Shown here piece after piece: positions 55,201 to 63,555 of a stretch of DNA of 64,000 bases. How positions within the stretch are numbered: position 1 is the first letter of the stretch; each line of letters starts with the position of its first letter. The notes beneath the pieces were generated by a model that had not been told where the DNA came from, searched no databases, and saw only the letters and a program-made list of their open reading frames with translations. Made by a program: the position numbers and the translations under genes. Source of the DNA: Limnoperna fortunei (taxonomy: Eukaryota > Mollusca > Bivalvia > Mytilida > Modiolidae); contig OX104125.1 of the NCBI GenBank assembly GCA_944474755.1, positions 47,007,599 through 47,071,598 on the forward strand. The letters are read 5' to 3'.

Positions 55201-56683
55201 AAAAGGAATACAGAATTCAACTAAGGACACATTTGCACGGGGGCTGTAAAGCTCATTCATAGCTATTTCATCTATATTAAGCAGTCAATTATTTTTTAAA
55301 CAAAATTTCAGCCATGGGATCAGGGACAGTCTGTCCCTGGTGTGATGTATCTAGTTATAATTTAGCATTAAGATACATCAAATATAGCACGCATTAAATA
55401 GAGGATGATTACATTTTCGAAGCCGAAAGTTTTAAAAAAAATATACTATTATCTGAAGAGCATGTAAAACACTCAATTCAAGTAGATTAGTCGATGATTC
55501 TGCTCTTTGAAATTGGATTTTGTTTTTACAGAAAACAGCGTCTTTAACGTCGAAATTTATTTCAGACCCACATTTCAGAAAGAAAACTTCGTCATAAGCA
55601 TCAATTGCTTGGTTAAACCAGAATCTCACTGATTCAGTTAACTTGACTAAGAACGATACTCAACAGCATGAATAAAACTCTTAATATCGCATAAAATGTC
55701 TATCTAAATTTTGTTAAACCTGTAAGTGTCTTATTTCTTCAATAGCAAAATTCTGCAGCAGGAGCGAAGTATAGAATATCACGTGATGCGCCAATGTTGG
55801 AAATTGAGGTAAATCCAGATTCTGGTAAGTAAAAGTCGCGTTTTTGTTAAAATTTCGAAACATTACTTCAAATGGATTTCATTTGTAGGATATATATATA
55901 TACGTTTCAATTCCTTGAAACGTCAACGTGATAAAATAATCACGGCGTCCAGTTTTTATTGGAGGAGGAAGCCGGAGTACCCGGAGAAAACCCCCGACCT
56001 GGGCATCAAAACTGGCAATCCTTGTCAATTAAGATTGGAGTCGAGTACACCATGCCCGCAGTGAGACTCGGACCCGCAATCTCAGTGTTGACAGACCACG
56101 TGACGAACTACCTTAACCACTTGGCGACCGAGGCCCATTGAAAATACTGGCTTAACGATAATCCACTACGGTGTTTTGTTCCCTTTGTCCTTCAGATTTG
56201 ATACCCTTTGAAATAGTTTAAACAAAAACAACAACAACAAAAACAAAAACTACTGAAAAGACATACAAACAAAACAAATAAACAAACACAACTCTTTATC
56301 CCTGAAAAAAAACCAATGTCGCGTCGCTTATTGGTATAGAAACAATGACTTCAATATAAAATTTGAACTTTTTATTTTTTCAATGACCCCAACTGGGGTA
56401 TGTTGAATACAAACAAACAAATATTAACATAATATATATGTAAGAAATCAAATGACAACTTAGTTAAAAACTATTATACATTATACTGGTTCCACGACTG
56501 GTTCATTACTTACTGTAAATTAAAACATTTTTAGGTTACACTAGCTGGGGAAAATGGTCACAATGTAGCACCACATGTGGAATTGGACGCTCACTACGTC
56601 GTAGAACGTGTAAGATACCAACACGTTGTAAAGATGGAGACTTAGAAGTTAAACTATGTTTGAAGAAAGAGACGTGTCATTAG
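49234..56683 (+). CDS. Secreted single-TSP1-domain protein (four-exon model)
   Basis: Model: initiator ATG at 49234-49236 directly before a GTGAGT donor; exon 51901-51960; exon 55746-55824; exon 56535-56680 plus TAG at 56681-56683. Coding lengths are 3, 60, 79 and 146 nt plus stop; phases match at every junction. The product is about 96 residues: a signal peptide (MAWHQSIFVVLILLFALLHS), a short linker, and a C-terminal thrombospondin type-1 repeat with WGKWSQCSTTCGIGR, RRRTC and three more cysteines (six in all), the normal TSP1 set. TSP1 domains bind glycans and extracellular proteins; a one-domain secreted protein may be matrix or immune related, but that is inference. The last two coding exons are strong. 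The ATG-only first exon is a hypothesis based on the good ACAATGG context and the fit of frame and signal peptide. Confidence 0.7.
49908..50073 (+). mobile_element. SINE, 5'-truncated at the B box, in intron
   Basis: CAATTGTGGGTTCGAAACTC (B-box region), then GAGGGCAGGGCGCAATCTTA, GCAAGGATTGCCAGTTTTCC, CTACCGAAGGTCAGGG, CTTCCTCCTCTAATAAAAAC and TGGACTG, ending in an ACAAACAATC tail. It lacks the GCCAC...GTGGC stem. Confidence 0.85.
50281..50553 (+). mobile_element. Full-length SINE in intron
   Basis: Complete in order: GGGCGCGGTGGCCGATTGG (A-box region), TTGATCACGTGGTCTGTCAA, GCGGGTTCGAGTCTC (B box), GTACTCGACTTAATC, TTGCCAGTTTTCTTACCGCA, CTTCCTCCCCCAATAAAAAC, the 3' stem GACGCCACAAAATAGCTG...GCTGAAAGTGGCG, and an A-rich tail. 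About 273 bp, the best-preserved 3' domain in the window. Target duplication not evident. Confidence 0.95.
50560..51175. other. Intron sequence, no further feature
   Basis: AT-rich; nothing supported. Confidence 0.4.
51180..51832. repeat. 29-bp minisatellite with a CACGTG in most units
   Basis: The unit is TCACGTGTTGGTCTTCCCAT followed by RTTGWTTTG or GTTTATTTG, about 22 copies. Because 29 is not a multiple of three, all frames stay largely open and give a false 234-codon ORF with a 29-residue period. The repeated CACGTG is an E-box core. The array ends about 70 bp upstream of the signal-peptide exon of the TSP1 gene. Confidence 0.93.
51901..51960 (+). CDS. Signal-peptide exon of the TSP1 gene
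   Basis: TTTTTTTTCTTTTTAG acceptor, 60-nt exon, GTAAGT donor. It encodes AWHQSIFVVLILLFALLHSE in frame 0, a hydrophobic core typical of a signal peptide. No stop in this frame inside the exon, whereas the unspliced upstream frame stops at the TAG of the acceptor. Confidence 0.7.
52445..52594. mobile_element. 150-bp foldback palindrome (GAG...CGAG loop class)
   Basis: AAACAGATATATCATGTCTG (from 52447) pairs with CAGACATGATTTATCTGTTT (ending 52593). The arms continue through GGGAGGGGTATTTGTGAAAA. The centre is TTTCCCGAGCCGCTAGGCGA followed by GGGAAA. Confidence 0.9.
52592..52920 (-). mobile_element. Possible body of the palindrome-bearing element
   Basis: AATTACACC (52594-52602) is mirrored by GGTGTAATT (52912-52920), so this segment has short inverted ends. 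Near the right end the minus strand has TATAAAAATG and GATTGGTCG, TATA-like and inverted-CCAAT motifs. Together with the adjacent palindrome it forms one insertion into the surrounding repeat. No ORF. Confidence 0.5.
53211..53399 (-). pseudogene. Non-LTR reverse transcriptase palm fragment
   Basis: Sixty-three uninterrupted codons on the minus strand: RVPQGSILSPFLFFLFINNI, then KLFADDTSLY and NAARLLKSDLDKIHKWSK. PQGS..SPFLF..FIN.I and the catalytic FADD are hallmark RT motifs of jockey/CR1-type LINEs. The sequence is distinct from L-A, L-B and L-E (which have YADD). Both sides are cut off abruptly; it lies in the TSP1 gene intron in antisense orientation. Confidence 0.88.
53572..53690. mobile_element. 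119-bp foldback palindrome (GAG...CGAG loop class)
   Basis: TACATGACATTTTTTATATC from 53572 pairs with GATATCAAAAATGTCATGTA ending 53690. Inner arms are GATATTGGCCC / GGGCCAATATC and the centre is AAGAGCTCGAG. A further short hairpin (TTTTTATCATATGC / GCATATGATAAAAA) follows at 53699-53730. Confidence 0.88.
53783..53932. mobile_element. 150-bp foldback palindrome (GAG...CGAG loop class)
   Basis: The arms contain ACTGTCTTTTGAT, GGTAAATGTGTGGAGTTATT, GACTTTTGAAAAAACT and GTTATTCACC, mirrored in the right arm. The centre is GAGCCCAGCGGGCGAG. The GGTGAATAACC motif recurs at about 54447-54457, suggesting that the palindrome is one end of a longer element (53783 to about 54458). Confidence 0.88.
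54001..54075. repeat. Poly-T and poly-G low-complexity tract
   Basis: Long T runs interrupted by G, then a run of at least 13 G; assembly here may be unreliable. Confidence 0.9.
54183..54305 (-). pseudogene. 40-codon N-terminal fragment, possibly transposon-derived
   Basis: ATG at 54303-54305 on the minus strand opens MAESDESAPIVSKKARFASV and SDDALARIMLDNINYNIIPK, then TAA. The start (acidic, then KKARFASVSDDALARIMLD) resembles what I recall from N-termini of animal Crypton/DUF3504 tyrosine-recombinase-like proteins, but this is memory-based and uncertain. Upstream on the same strand are CGACCAATCAAA (CCAAT-like) and a TTTACACC block. Both fit a 5' region of an element whose other end is the 53783-53932 palindrome. 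Confidence 0.35.
54470..55740. other. Intron sequence, no recognised feature
   Basis: AT-rich. Contains a short perfect inverted repeat CAGGGACAG.CTGTCCCTG (55321-55339). The 60-70-codon frames are not supported as genes. Confidence 0.4.
55746..55824 (+). CDS. Linker exon of the TSP1 gene
   Basis: TTATTTCTTCAATAG acceptor, 79-nt exon, GTAAGT donor. It starts in phase 0, encodes QNSAAGAKYRISRDAPMLEI and EVNPDS, and ends with one base (G) that joins GT of the next exon to make Gly. Frame agreement on both sides supports it. Confidence 0.8.
55945..56136 (-). mobile_element. SINE, 3'-truncated, in TSP1 gene intron
   Basis: Reverse copy: GGCGTCCAGTTTTTATTGG, GGAGGAAGCCGGAGTACCCG, AAACTGGCAATCCTTGTCAA, GGAGTCGAGTACACC, GCAGTGAGACTCGGACCCGC (B box), GTTGACAGACCACGTGA and CTTGGCGACCGAGGCC (A box). 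It lacks the terminal stem and tail. Confidence 0.92.
56535..56683 (+). CDS. TSP1-domain terminal exon
   Basis: Acceptor AACATTTTTAG. Encodes GYTSWGKWSQCSTTCGIGRS, LRRRTC, PTRC, KLC and KETCH, then stop. The W..W-CS.TCG.G and RRRTC elements plus six cysteines are diagnostic for a thrombospondin type-1 repeat. A polyadenylation signal AATAAA occurs at 57339-57344, giving a 3' UTR of about 0.65 kb. Confidence 0.9.
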
Positions 56684-57360
56684 TATAACGATAAAATGAC
56701 CATCTCAATTATTTTCTATTATTGAAATGAAAGTTTGTTATAGAAGTAAATATCATGATTGCTTAGTTCGAAGTCATGACATCCATGGAAGTACATCTGT
56801 ACACGAATGCGTAGCTCAGTTATAGTATTAATCTAGTACATTTTCAGCGCATTTCATACAGTACGGATGTCTACCATTAGGGGACATAACTCTAGCATGT
56901 AAAATTTTTTATCAAATCAACACGAGATATAGTTTTGTTGGAATAGTGACAAAATATCTTTAAATAACAGCTATCAAGAAAGAAAATACCTGTTTTATGA
57001 ATGTTAAAATTCATGTTGTAATCACATATTTAACACAGTTACTTTTAATGACATTTTAAAAGTTTACAAAGTTTTTCTCCTGTTAAACACTATTAAACGA
57101 TTCAGACTTATATTAATTATATTTATATGAGTGCATTTATATAGACATGAAACATGTTAAATATGCCTAAGGTTAAGTAAGACGTTCATTTTGTTATCAA
57201 AAACAGTTATGACCAGTAACCTAAAAAGATATGATATTAAAATTTTTCCCCGTGCTTTTTTTAGCCCCTCTTGTAGAGATGGAACAAATGACGTTCCTAA
57301 TTTTTTATTCAGAAGTTAAAACTTCTTAATTTTTTTTAAATAAACATTTGTGTACAAAAA
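56684..57360 (+). other. Probable 3' UTR of the TSP1 gene
   Basis: AT-rich and without frames; ends near AATAAACATTTGTGTAC (57339), a plausible polyadenylation signal with a GT-rich follow-up. Confidence 0.45.
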
Positions 57361-57504
57361 AGCAAGGCTTCATTGTTTTAAATTCCCCGAGTCACTATGT
57401 GTGAAAATAAAAATGACGACCGATGACCAAAAACACAAAAAATAGCAACAAAACTTTATCAATTTATGGTATAAATAAGCGTACTAATTACACACAAATA
57501 ATAT

Positions 57505-57756
57505 TTATGCATTCATAGCCTCCTTAAAACATGTAATTCTATGAAGTGCATCAAACATGCAAAGATAAATAGTGTTACGTATGACCATAAAACTCCATCT
57601 ATATTCTATGCATGTCTGTAATGTGTAAATACCGGCAATAAATCTTTCACAAATAGAAAATATTATCTCATAATAAAATCGAGAATTATGTTCATTGCTT
57701 GTTTGACCCGCTGCCCAGCTAGCCACTGCACTCCTTAAACATACAAAATATGACAT
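57505..57756 (-). CDS. Unrecognised 83-codon ORF
   Basis: Starts MSYFVCLRSAVASWAAGQ and ends CMFDALHRITCFKEAMNA. Its composition is more protein-like than the surrounding noise (Trp, Cys, Tyr, few repeats), but no domain, signal peptide or splice context is convincing. It may be a fragment of a gene or chance. Confidence 0.2.
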   Translation of the reverse strand: MSYFVCLRSAVASWAAGQTSNEHNSRFYYEIIFSICERFIAGIYTLQTCIEYRWSFMVIRNTIYLCMFDALHRITCFKEAMNA

Positions 57757-58046
57757 TTAGAACATTTTAATGAGCTCCGCCTCCTCTGTCGCTGTAGTGT
57801 TTTTTCTTTATTACACTCATCGGAGGAAACCCGTGCACACCATTGTAAATTCTATCATATAAAACTTTATTTTCTTCCTGTTTAATTAATCAATTTATTA
57901 ACACTTTATTAAATTTAATCGTTCAATTTCCCCTATGAAGGAAACATTAATTAGTAATGTTTTTGTTTAAGATAGTGGTATACACGGAAAATTTAAACAA
58001 TCTTAACAATTCCGTTCTTGTAGATTTAACTCCAATAATAATTAAA

Positions 58047-59265
58047 AATAATGTGTTGGGATGCCAACACAGAAGTCGCCCAAAATCCCCATGGATAGTA
58101 TTGCGTTCCACTCAGGACATTGAAATGAACCTACATATCAAATTTCATTAAAATCGGACAACGTTTAAAATTTCACCCGTTTTTGGCCGCCATTTTGGAA
58201 ACCACGGTCGAGAAAAATTTTCGAATGTAGAGTTCCACTCGGGACACTTAAATCTACCTCCACACCAAATTTCATTGCAATCGGAGCACGTTAAATGTCA
58301 TCGAGATCGCATAACGTTGAAAATTATACACGTTTTTGGCGGCCATTTTGAAACCGGAAGTCCGAGAAAAAATTTAAAGGTACCGTTTCACTCGAAATAC
58401 TAACATCTACCTCCATACCAAATTTCGTTGAATTCGGACCACGGGAAAATTTTTGCCATTTTTGGGTGGGTGTCGTCAAGTGGCGGCCATTTTGAAATGG
58501 CAGCCATTATCAAAATTCTGACTATTGACTGCACCCCTCCATATGCCCATCTACAACTGTGCCAAGTTTCATTTGATTCTATTAAGGCGTCTCTGAGAAA
58601 CGTGTCGGACAAGTTCACGATCTAGAAAAAGGAGAAACCGGAATAATAATAATAATTAAAAATAATGTGTTGGGATGCCAACACAGAAGTCGCCCAAAAT
58701 CCCCATGGATAGTATTGCGTTCCACTCAGGACATTAAGATGTACCTACAAATCAAATTTCATTCAAATCGGACCACGTTTAAAATTTGACGCGTTTTTGG
58801 CGGCCATTTTGAAACGCCAGGTGGAAAAAAAAATTCTGAATTTGGATTTATACTCGATACACTTAAATCCACCTCCACACCAAATTTTGTTGCAATCGGA
58901 GCACGTTAAATGTCATCGAGATAACATAATGTTGAAAATTATACACGTTTTTGGCGGCCATTTTGAAACCCGACGTCGGAGAAAAAATTTAAAGGTAGCG
59001 TTTCACTCGAAATACTAACATCTACCTCCATACCAAATTTCGTTGAAATCGGACCACGGGAAAATTTTTGCCATTTTTGGGTGGGTGTCGTCAAGTGGCG
59101 GCCATTTTGAAATGGCGGCCATTATCAAAATTCTGACTATTGACTGCACCCCTCCATATGTCGATCTACAACTGTGCCAAGATTCATTTGATTCTATTAA
59201 GGCGTCTCTGAGAAACATGTCGGACAAGTTCACGATCTAGAAAAAGGAGAAACCGGAATAATAAT
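58047..59265 (+). repeat. Two tandem 610-bp units rich in GGCGGCCATTTT
   Basis: Unit 1 (about 58047-58649) and unit 2 (about 58658-59265) both run from AATAATGTGTTGGGATGCCA through CCCATGGATAGTATTGCGTT, several GGCGGCCATTTTGAAA blocks, CATACCAAATTTCGTTGAA and ACTATTGACTGCACCCCTCC to AGTTCACGATCTAGAAAAAG, and close with (AAT)n. Copies are about 95 percent alike by eye. Open frames in them (on both strands) repeat with the unit and are not genes. A third copy is at 52198. Confidence 0.9.
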
Positions 59266-59302
59266 AATAATAATAATTAAAATTTACGTTTCGCGAAACG
59301 TG

Positions 59303-60103
59303 AAGTCTCCCAAACGAAGTTACTGATAGTCCTGTGCAGCCATTTTACAAAAAATAGTGCGTCATATAAAAATTCTGAGTTGACCATTGAACTCGACATA
59401 CTAAATTTACTTTAGGAACCAATTTTCATTGAGTTCCGACAATGTTGAATTTTTGCCGATTTGGCGACTTTGGTGGCCATTTTTAAAAAAATGGCGGGTC
59501 GTATAAAAAATCTGAGTGTACCGTTGAACTCGGCATACCAAATTTACTTTTAGAACCTATTTTCGTTGAATTATGACAATGTTGAATTTTTGCCCATTTG
59601 GCAACTTTGGCGGCCATTTTACAAAAAATGGCGCGTCGTATAAAAATTCTGAGTTGACCATTGGACTCGGCATACCAAATTTACTGTTAAAACCCATTTT
59701 CGTTGAAATCCGACAAACTTGAATTTTTGGCGATTCGGCGGCCATTTTGAAAATGGCGGCCGGTTCGCGCGCGATTTTTTGCCAAAAATAAATCAAGACC
59801 ACTATGCTGAACCTACATACCAAGTTTCATCGAAATCCATCTGGCGGTTCTCCGGGAACTGCATTTTGGCGGGAAAACTTAAATGGCGGCCATTTTGAAA
59901 GTGGCGGCCATCTTGGAAATTCCGAAAGATGATTGCACATCTAGCCAATAGGGTCTAACATCCTACCAAGTTTCAAATTGATCCCGTTTACGGTTTCTGA
60001 GAAAAGTGTCGGAAATCTCTACGGGGAAACCAGAAGAAGAATAATAATAATAATAAGAAACAGAGTAAAAACAATAAGTCTCCAAACTTCGTTTGGGAGA
60101 CTT
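59303..60103. mobile_element. About 800-bp element with 17-bp inverted ends
   Basis: AAGTCTCCCAAACGAAG (59303-59319) is mirrored by CTTCGTTTGGGAGACTT (60087-60103). The interior again has many GGCGGCCATTTT-type motifs with AATTTTTGCC.ATTTGGC spacers, related in style to the 610-bp unit. No ORF with transposase features. (AAT)n lies outside both ends, so AAT-rich target preference or a microsatellite terminus is possible. Confidence 0.65.
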
Positions 60104-60252
60104 AATAATAATAATAATAAGAAACAGTGCAAAAACAATAAGTCGCCAAAACTTCGTTTTGGGCGACTTAATAATAATAATAATAATAATAAGAAACGGT
60201 GCAAAAACAATAAGTCGCCAAAACTTCGTTTTGGGCGACTTAATAATAATAA
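60037..60252 (+). repeat. (AAT)n-linked hairpin tandem units
   Basis: Three units of about 65 bp. Each has AAACAATAAGTCKCC, AAACTTCGTTT and GGGMGACTT forming a hairpin, followed by AATAATAATAAT and AAGAAACRGTGCAAAAAC. Hairpins near 60076-60103, 60140-60169 and 60212-60241. Confidence 0.9.
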
Positions 60253-60272
60253 CTTTTATCGTTGTTGTTAAA

Positions 60273-60438
60273 GAAATAGATTATTGCGAGCGGGCTCTAT
60301 GCGAATTAGAACATGGTCAGACCTTATATAGTTTGTCAATATTTTATGCCGAGCGATAGCGAGGTATAAAATGAGGACAAATATAAGGTCTGACCATGTT
60401 CTAATTCGCATAGAGCCCAATTGCAATAATCTATTTCG
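60273..60438. mobile_element. 166-bp foldback palindrome (GAG...CGAG loop class)
   Basis: GAAATAGATTATTGC at 60273 pairs with GCAATAATCTATTTC ending 60438. The arms contain GGGCTCTATGCGAATTAGAA and CATGGTCAGACCTTATAT. The centre reads ATGCCGAGCGATAGCGAGGT. Confidence 0.9.
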
Positions 60439-60439
60439 A

Positions 60440-61490
60440 TTCTAATATGTCTAACAATTGTTTTAAAATTTCGAAGCGGCTGTAAGAGGACGCTTTCAAT
60501 GGTAATAGTGGTTTTTGAAACTAATAAGATATATCCCAAAACACAATGTTAAGGCAAATAAAATTGACATAATATGACGTCGGAATTCTAATTTTGACGT
60601 CATATTAATTCGTAGAATTGGTAAAAAATTAATGTATCGGGGTAGTTTAAATCATATAAATCTCAGAATTCAGACTAAAAATAACTGCATTATTAACAAT
60701 AACGATAATTATGGATAACACATAACAAACTGCATTTTTAAGTCAGTTTTTACATTTAAACAAAACAAACAGCTTACGCATGTGCGAACTAAACTTATGG
60801 GAATTTTGACACGGCTTTGTTACATAGCTAAAGCAGGACGTCGTATTAGAATACGGAATTATTTTATTTGTATCATTTTCTTATTTTTATCAAAATTGGC
60901 ATATAATAAATTTGTCATACATGTTTCATTTAAAAAATTCAACATTCACTTTATACATACATTTGACCGATAACCCTAATTTGTTCGTCACGCTTTAATT
61001 TCACATACAAAATTGAACTAACTGCAAATAATTGAATTTATTTTAAAGTGTGTGCCAACTAGTGATTCTCCATTTAGGGACACATCTGGCTCTTATTAAT
61101 GTGTATTGCATATTATGACGTCATATGAAAAGTACAGGTAAATCTTCAGTAAGTGTATAATTGTCAACCTTGTCATAAAGGAGCATAGCATCCTTACATA
61201 AATACAACAACTTGACAAATTAAACCCATCAAAAAATGACAAATATATTTTTCCACGTTTTTCTAGTATCTGGATTAGTGAGTTGAAGATTTATCACAGA
61301 ATTCGGAAGCTGAAAATTTCTAGATAATAGAAAAAAACTGTATTCTGTTCACATTAGAACAGTTATCATGTATATATAAATTTAATGTGAATAATCATAA
61401 ACGTTGTGTATTCAAACAATGCAATAACATCGTGCACGTGGTCTTTAGGTGTATGCTTTTTAAGGAGATCAAATTGCAGTTTATTTTGTG
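60440..61490. other. No recognised feature upstream of signal-peptide exon
   Basis: AT-rich; any promoter of the exon at 61493 would lie here. A TATATATAAATTTAATGTG at about 61370 is TATA-like at a plausible distance, but this is weak. Confidence 0.35.
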
Positions 61491-61492
61491 TC

Positions 61493-61589
61493 ATGGCTAA
61501 CTGTAAAGTGTTTCTTTTATGGAGTATTTCATTCCTTGGTCTGCGCTTGTGTGTACTAAATGTGTATGGAGACCATGAAGTGAAAGGAG
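61493..61589 (+). CDS. Signal-peptide first exon of a second secreted-protein gene
   Basis: ATG at 61493 opens MANCKVFLLWSISFLGLRLC and VLNVYGDHEVKG, a short n-region and hydrophobic core as in signal peptides. The exon ends GGAG|GTAAGA at 61589/61590, a good donor in phase 1. Read through unspliced, the frame stops within 41 bases, so splicing is expected. The next exon was not identified with confidence; it may lie beyond the window. The arrangement (signal exon then phase-1 junction into an extracellular domain) is like the TSP1 gene 5 kb upstream. Confidence 0.55.
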
Positions 61590-61613
61590 GTAAGACTCGA
61601 TCATTTAATAAAT

Positions 61614-61886
61614 TTGGTTTTAAATTTTAAATGTCCCTGGACATGTCTATGTCGTAAAAAGTCCAATTTATTTGGAATTGGGACTTTTTCGACATCCAAA
61701 GACAACACCTCCTACAAGGGGTGCCCACGTGGTACATCGTGGACCATTAAGAAAATAATACGAAATCTTGTACGTAAAATACCCCTTTTCACCGTTGATG
61801 TCAACAAATTTTGGAACTGTTACTATCGCAACGCTATAAAACACGACAGTCAAAAAGTCTGTTTTGCCTGTAACCTTTATCATTAA
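61614..61886 (+). other. Cys-rich open frame behind the signal-peptide exon
   Basis: About 90 codons open on the plus strand (TTG-initiated), with KCPWTCLCRKKS and KVCFACNLYH ends. It directly follows the signal exon but in another frame and without a usable AG acceptor between them. Part of it is a hairpin (GTCGTAAAAAGTCCAATT / AATTGGGACTTTTTCGAC, 61652-61695). It may be a frameshifted continuation or coincidence. Confidence 0.25.
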
Positions 61887-61889
61887 GGT

Positions 61890-62205
61890 ATCTTTGTAAA
61901 TAATACATTCATAATCCCCACAAAGGTAGTTTATGTACGTTTACAGGAATCCAACAGCAAATGTCACGTATGTCGAAACCATCGATATTTTGAAGTCAAA
62001 TTAATTGCCGTTATCGTGGCTTTACTCAATATTAACCGCTATATGATAAGGCTCAAGTCTTGTGTGCGTGGATCAGAGGCAATGGTAGTTTTTTAAAAAT
62101 AAATTACATTTGTATTGGATGCAGTACTGGTGGAAAAAACACGTGAAAGAAACTAACAACTATTACTAGTCGTATGAATCTCCATGGAAACGTTGCACAC
62201 CAGTT
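61890..62205. other. No recognisable feature
   Basis: Non-coding, nothing supported. Confidence 0.4.
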
Positions 62206-62207
62206 AG

Positions 62208-62305
62208 GTACTCCGGTTTTATACCCAATAAAAACAGGACGCCACGATATAGCTGAAAATTGCTGAAAGTGGCGTTAAACAACCTTGAAACAAATAAACA
62301 AGTAA
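62208..62305 (+). mobile_element. SINE 3' end only
   Basis: GGTACTCCGGTTTTATACCC, AATAAAAACAGGACGCCACG, ATATAGCTGAAAATTGCTGA, AAGTGGCGTTAAACAACC and a GAAACAAATAAAC tail. A 5'-truncated copy with a well-kept GCCAC...GTGGC stem. Confidence 0.9.
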
Positions 62306-62940
62306 TACACCATTATAATTTAGTCGAGTGATTGTTAAACATCCAACGAGAAATTTTAATCTACATTTTTAACAAACAACTAAGGGAGATGCGATGAACT
62401 ATTGGTCAGGAAATTTTGACTGTCGCTGGTAAAATATGGACCGTTGGTAAAGTTTTAGAATATGGCACGTTTTAGCATTTACACGTAGGCCGTGACACTA
62501 TTTTACTGATTTCTGTTTGACATTGTTTTCATGTTGTTTCAGCATGCTTTATAACGTAAAACAGTATGTGTCATTTAAGTGTATTATGGTCAAAACGGTT
62601 AGTGGCTACTAAAGAGAGAACTCACTGTGGCCTTACATAGCATGTGCTTATTAATCCGTTTATAAATGTTTAAGCAGGTTGTCAAAACAGTATGACGAAT
62701 TTATTCTTAAGTCATGTGTTTGATTAACCATTCATCAGAAACTGGAAAACCTATACTAGAAGTTAACATACAATCAATTACTGCTTAAGCGGTAAATACC
62801 AAGAAATAATGGACCCGAAGACTCGGGGTGATCCGTCCTGACGGAGGCCAACTAGTAGTTTAGCAAGATTACTGGACATCCACATGTCGTCTGGCCAATT
62901 TGAGCTGACCTTGTTTAGGACCGAGATACTTCTTAAAAAA
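62306..62940. other. No recognisable feature
   Basis: AT-rich DNA between two SINE copies. Confidence 0.4.
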
Positions 62941-62947
62941 CCTATGT

Positions 62948-63185
62948 TTTTTTTGTTTGAATAGCGTTTAACGTTACTTTTAGCAATTTTACAGCTATAT
63001 CTTGGCGTTCTATTTTTTATTAGAGGAGAAAGACCCGACCTTTAGTAGGAAAACTGGTTATTACAATTAGAATTGAACACATCCTGCCCGCAATGAGCAT
63101 CGAACCAGCAACCTCAAAGTTGATAGACATGTGATCAATAGTAGATGACAATTACCTCAATCACGCCCCTTAAACAACCGAAGGT
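62948..63185 (-). mobile_element. Diverged full-length SINE
   Basis: Reverse copy, mutated throughout: TTTGTTTGAATAGCGTTTAA (tail), TTTTAGCAATTTTACAGCTA and TATCTTGGCGTTC (3' stem), AGGAAAACTGGTTATTACAA, GCATCGAACCAGCAACC (B box), GTTGATAGACATGTGATC and a degraded A box. Older than the copies at 26078 and 50281. Confidence 0.85.
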
Positions 63186-63444
63186 TCAGATTTAGGGGGA
63201 AGAGGACACGTCATATCATATGGCGTTATAACTATCGACACAACTATATGAAATATGCATTGTAAAATGTAGTGTTAATTGGTCCTGTGAAAAATTACTT
63301 GTTCAAATAGTTTTGCTAGTGCTATGGATAACTGCACAACAGTATTTTGTGCATTTGAACGAAGCAAAAAAAGTGAAAAGGAAAAATATATTTATAAAAA
63401 AATCATGAACACCAGATATAGAAATAGATATAAATACTGCAAAT

Positions 63445-63555
63445 GGATCTTTGAGGGATGCAGGTCCCTGGATCTGTGACATTTTTAGGACTTCAGGTTC
63501 AATGCACCTGTGATATTTTGAGGGCTATAGGTCCTTGCACCTGTGATATTTTGAT
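63445..63555. repeat. Short tandem repeat, about 3 units
   Basis: AGGTCCCTGGATCTGTGACA, AGGTTCAATGCACCTGTGAT and AGGTCCTTGCACCTGTGATA, each followed by TTTT and a G-A-rich linker; period about 42 bp. Confidence 0.8.

Noticed and set aside
55321..55339. Joined ends of a hAT-like element (CAGGGACAG / CTGTCCCTG)
   Set aside because: The string matches the termini of the 30667 element, but there is no target duplication and nothing between the ends; too short to support.
58400..59240. Duplicated 65-72-codon ORFs on both strands
   Set aside because: They occur in step with the 610-bp non-coding repeat and carry no conserved domain.
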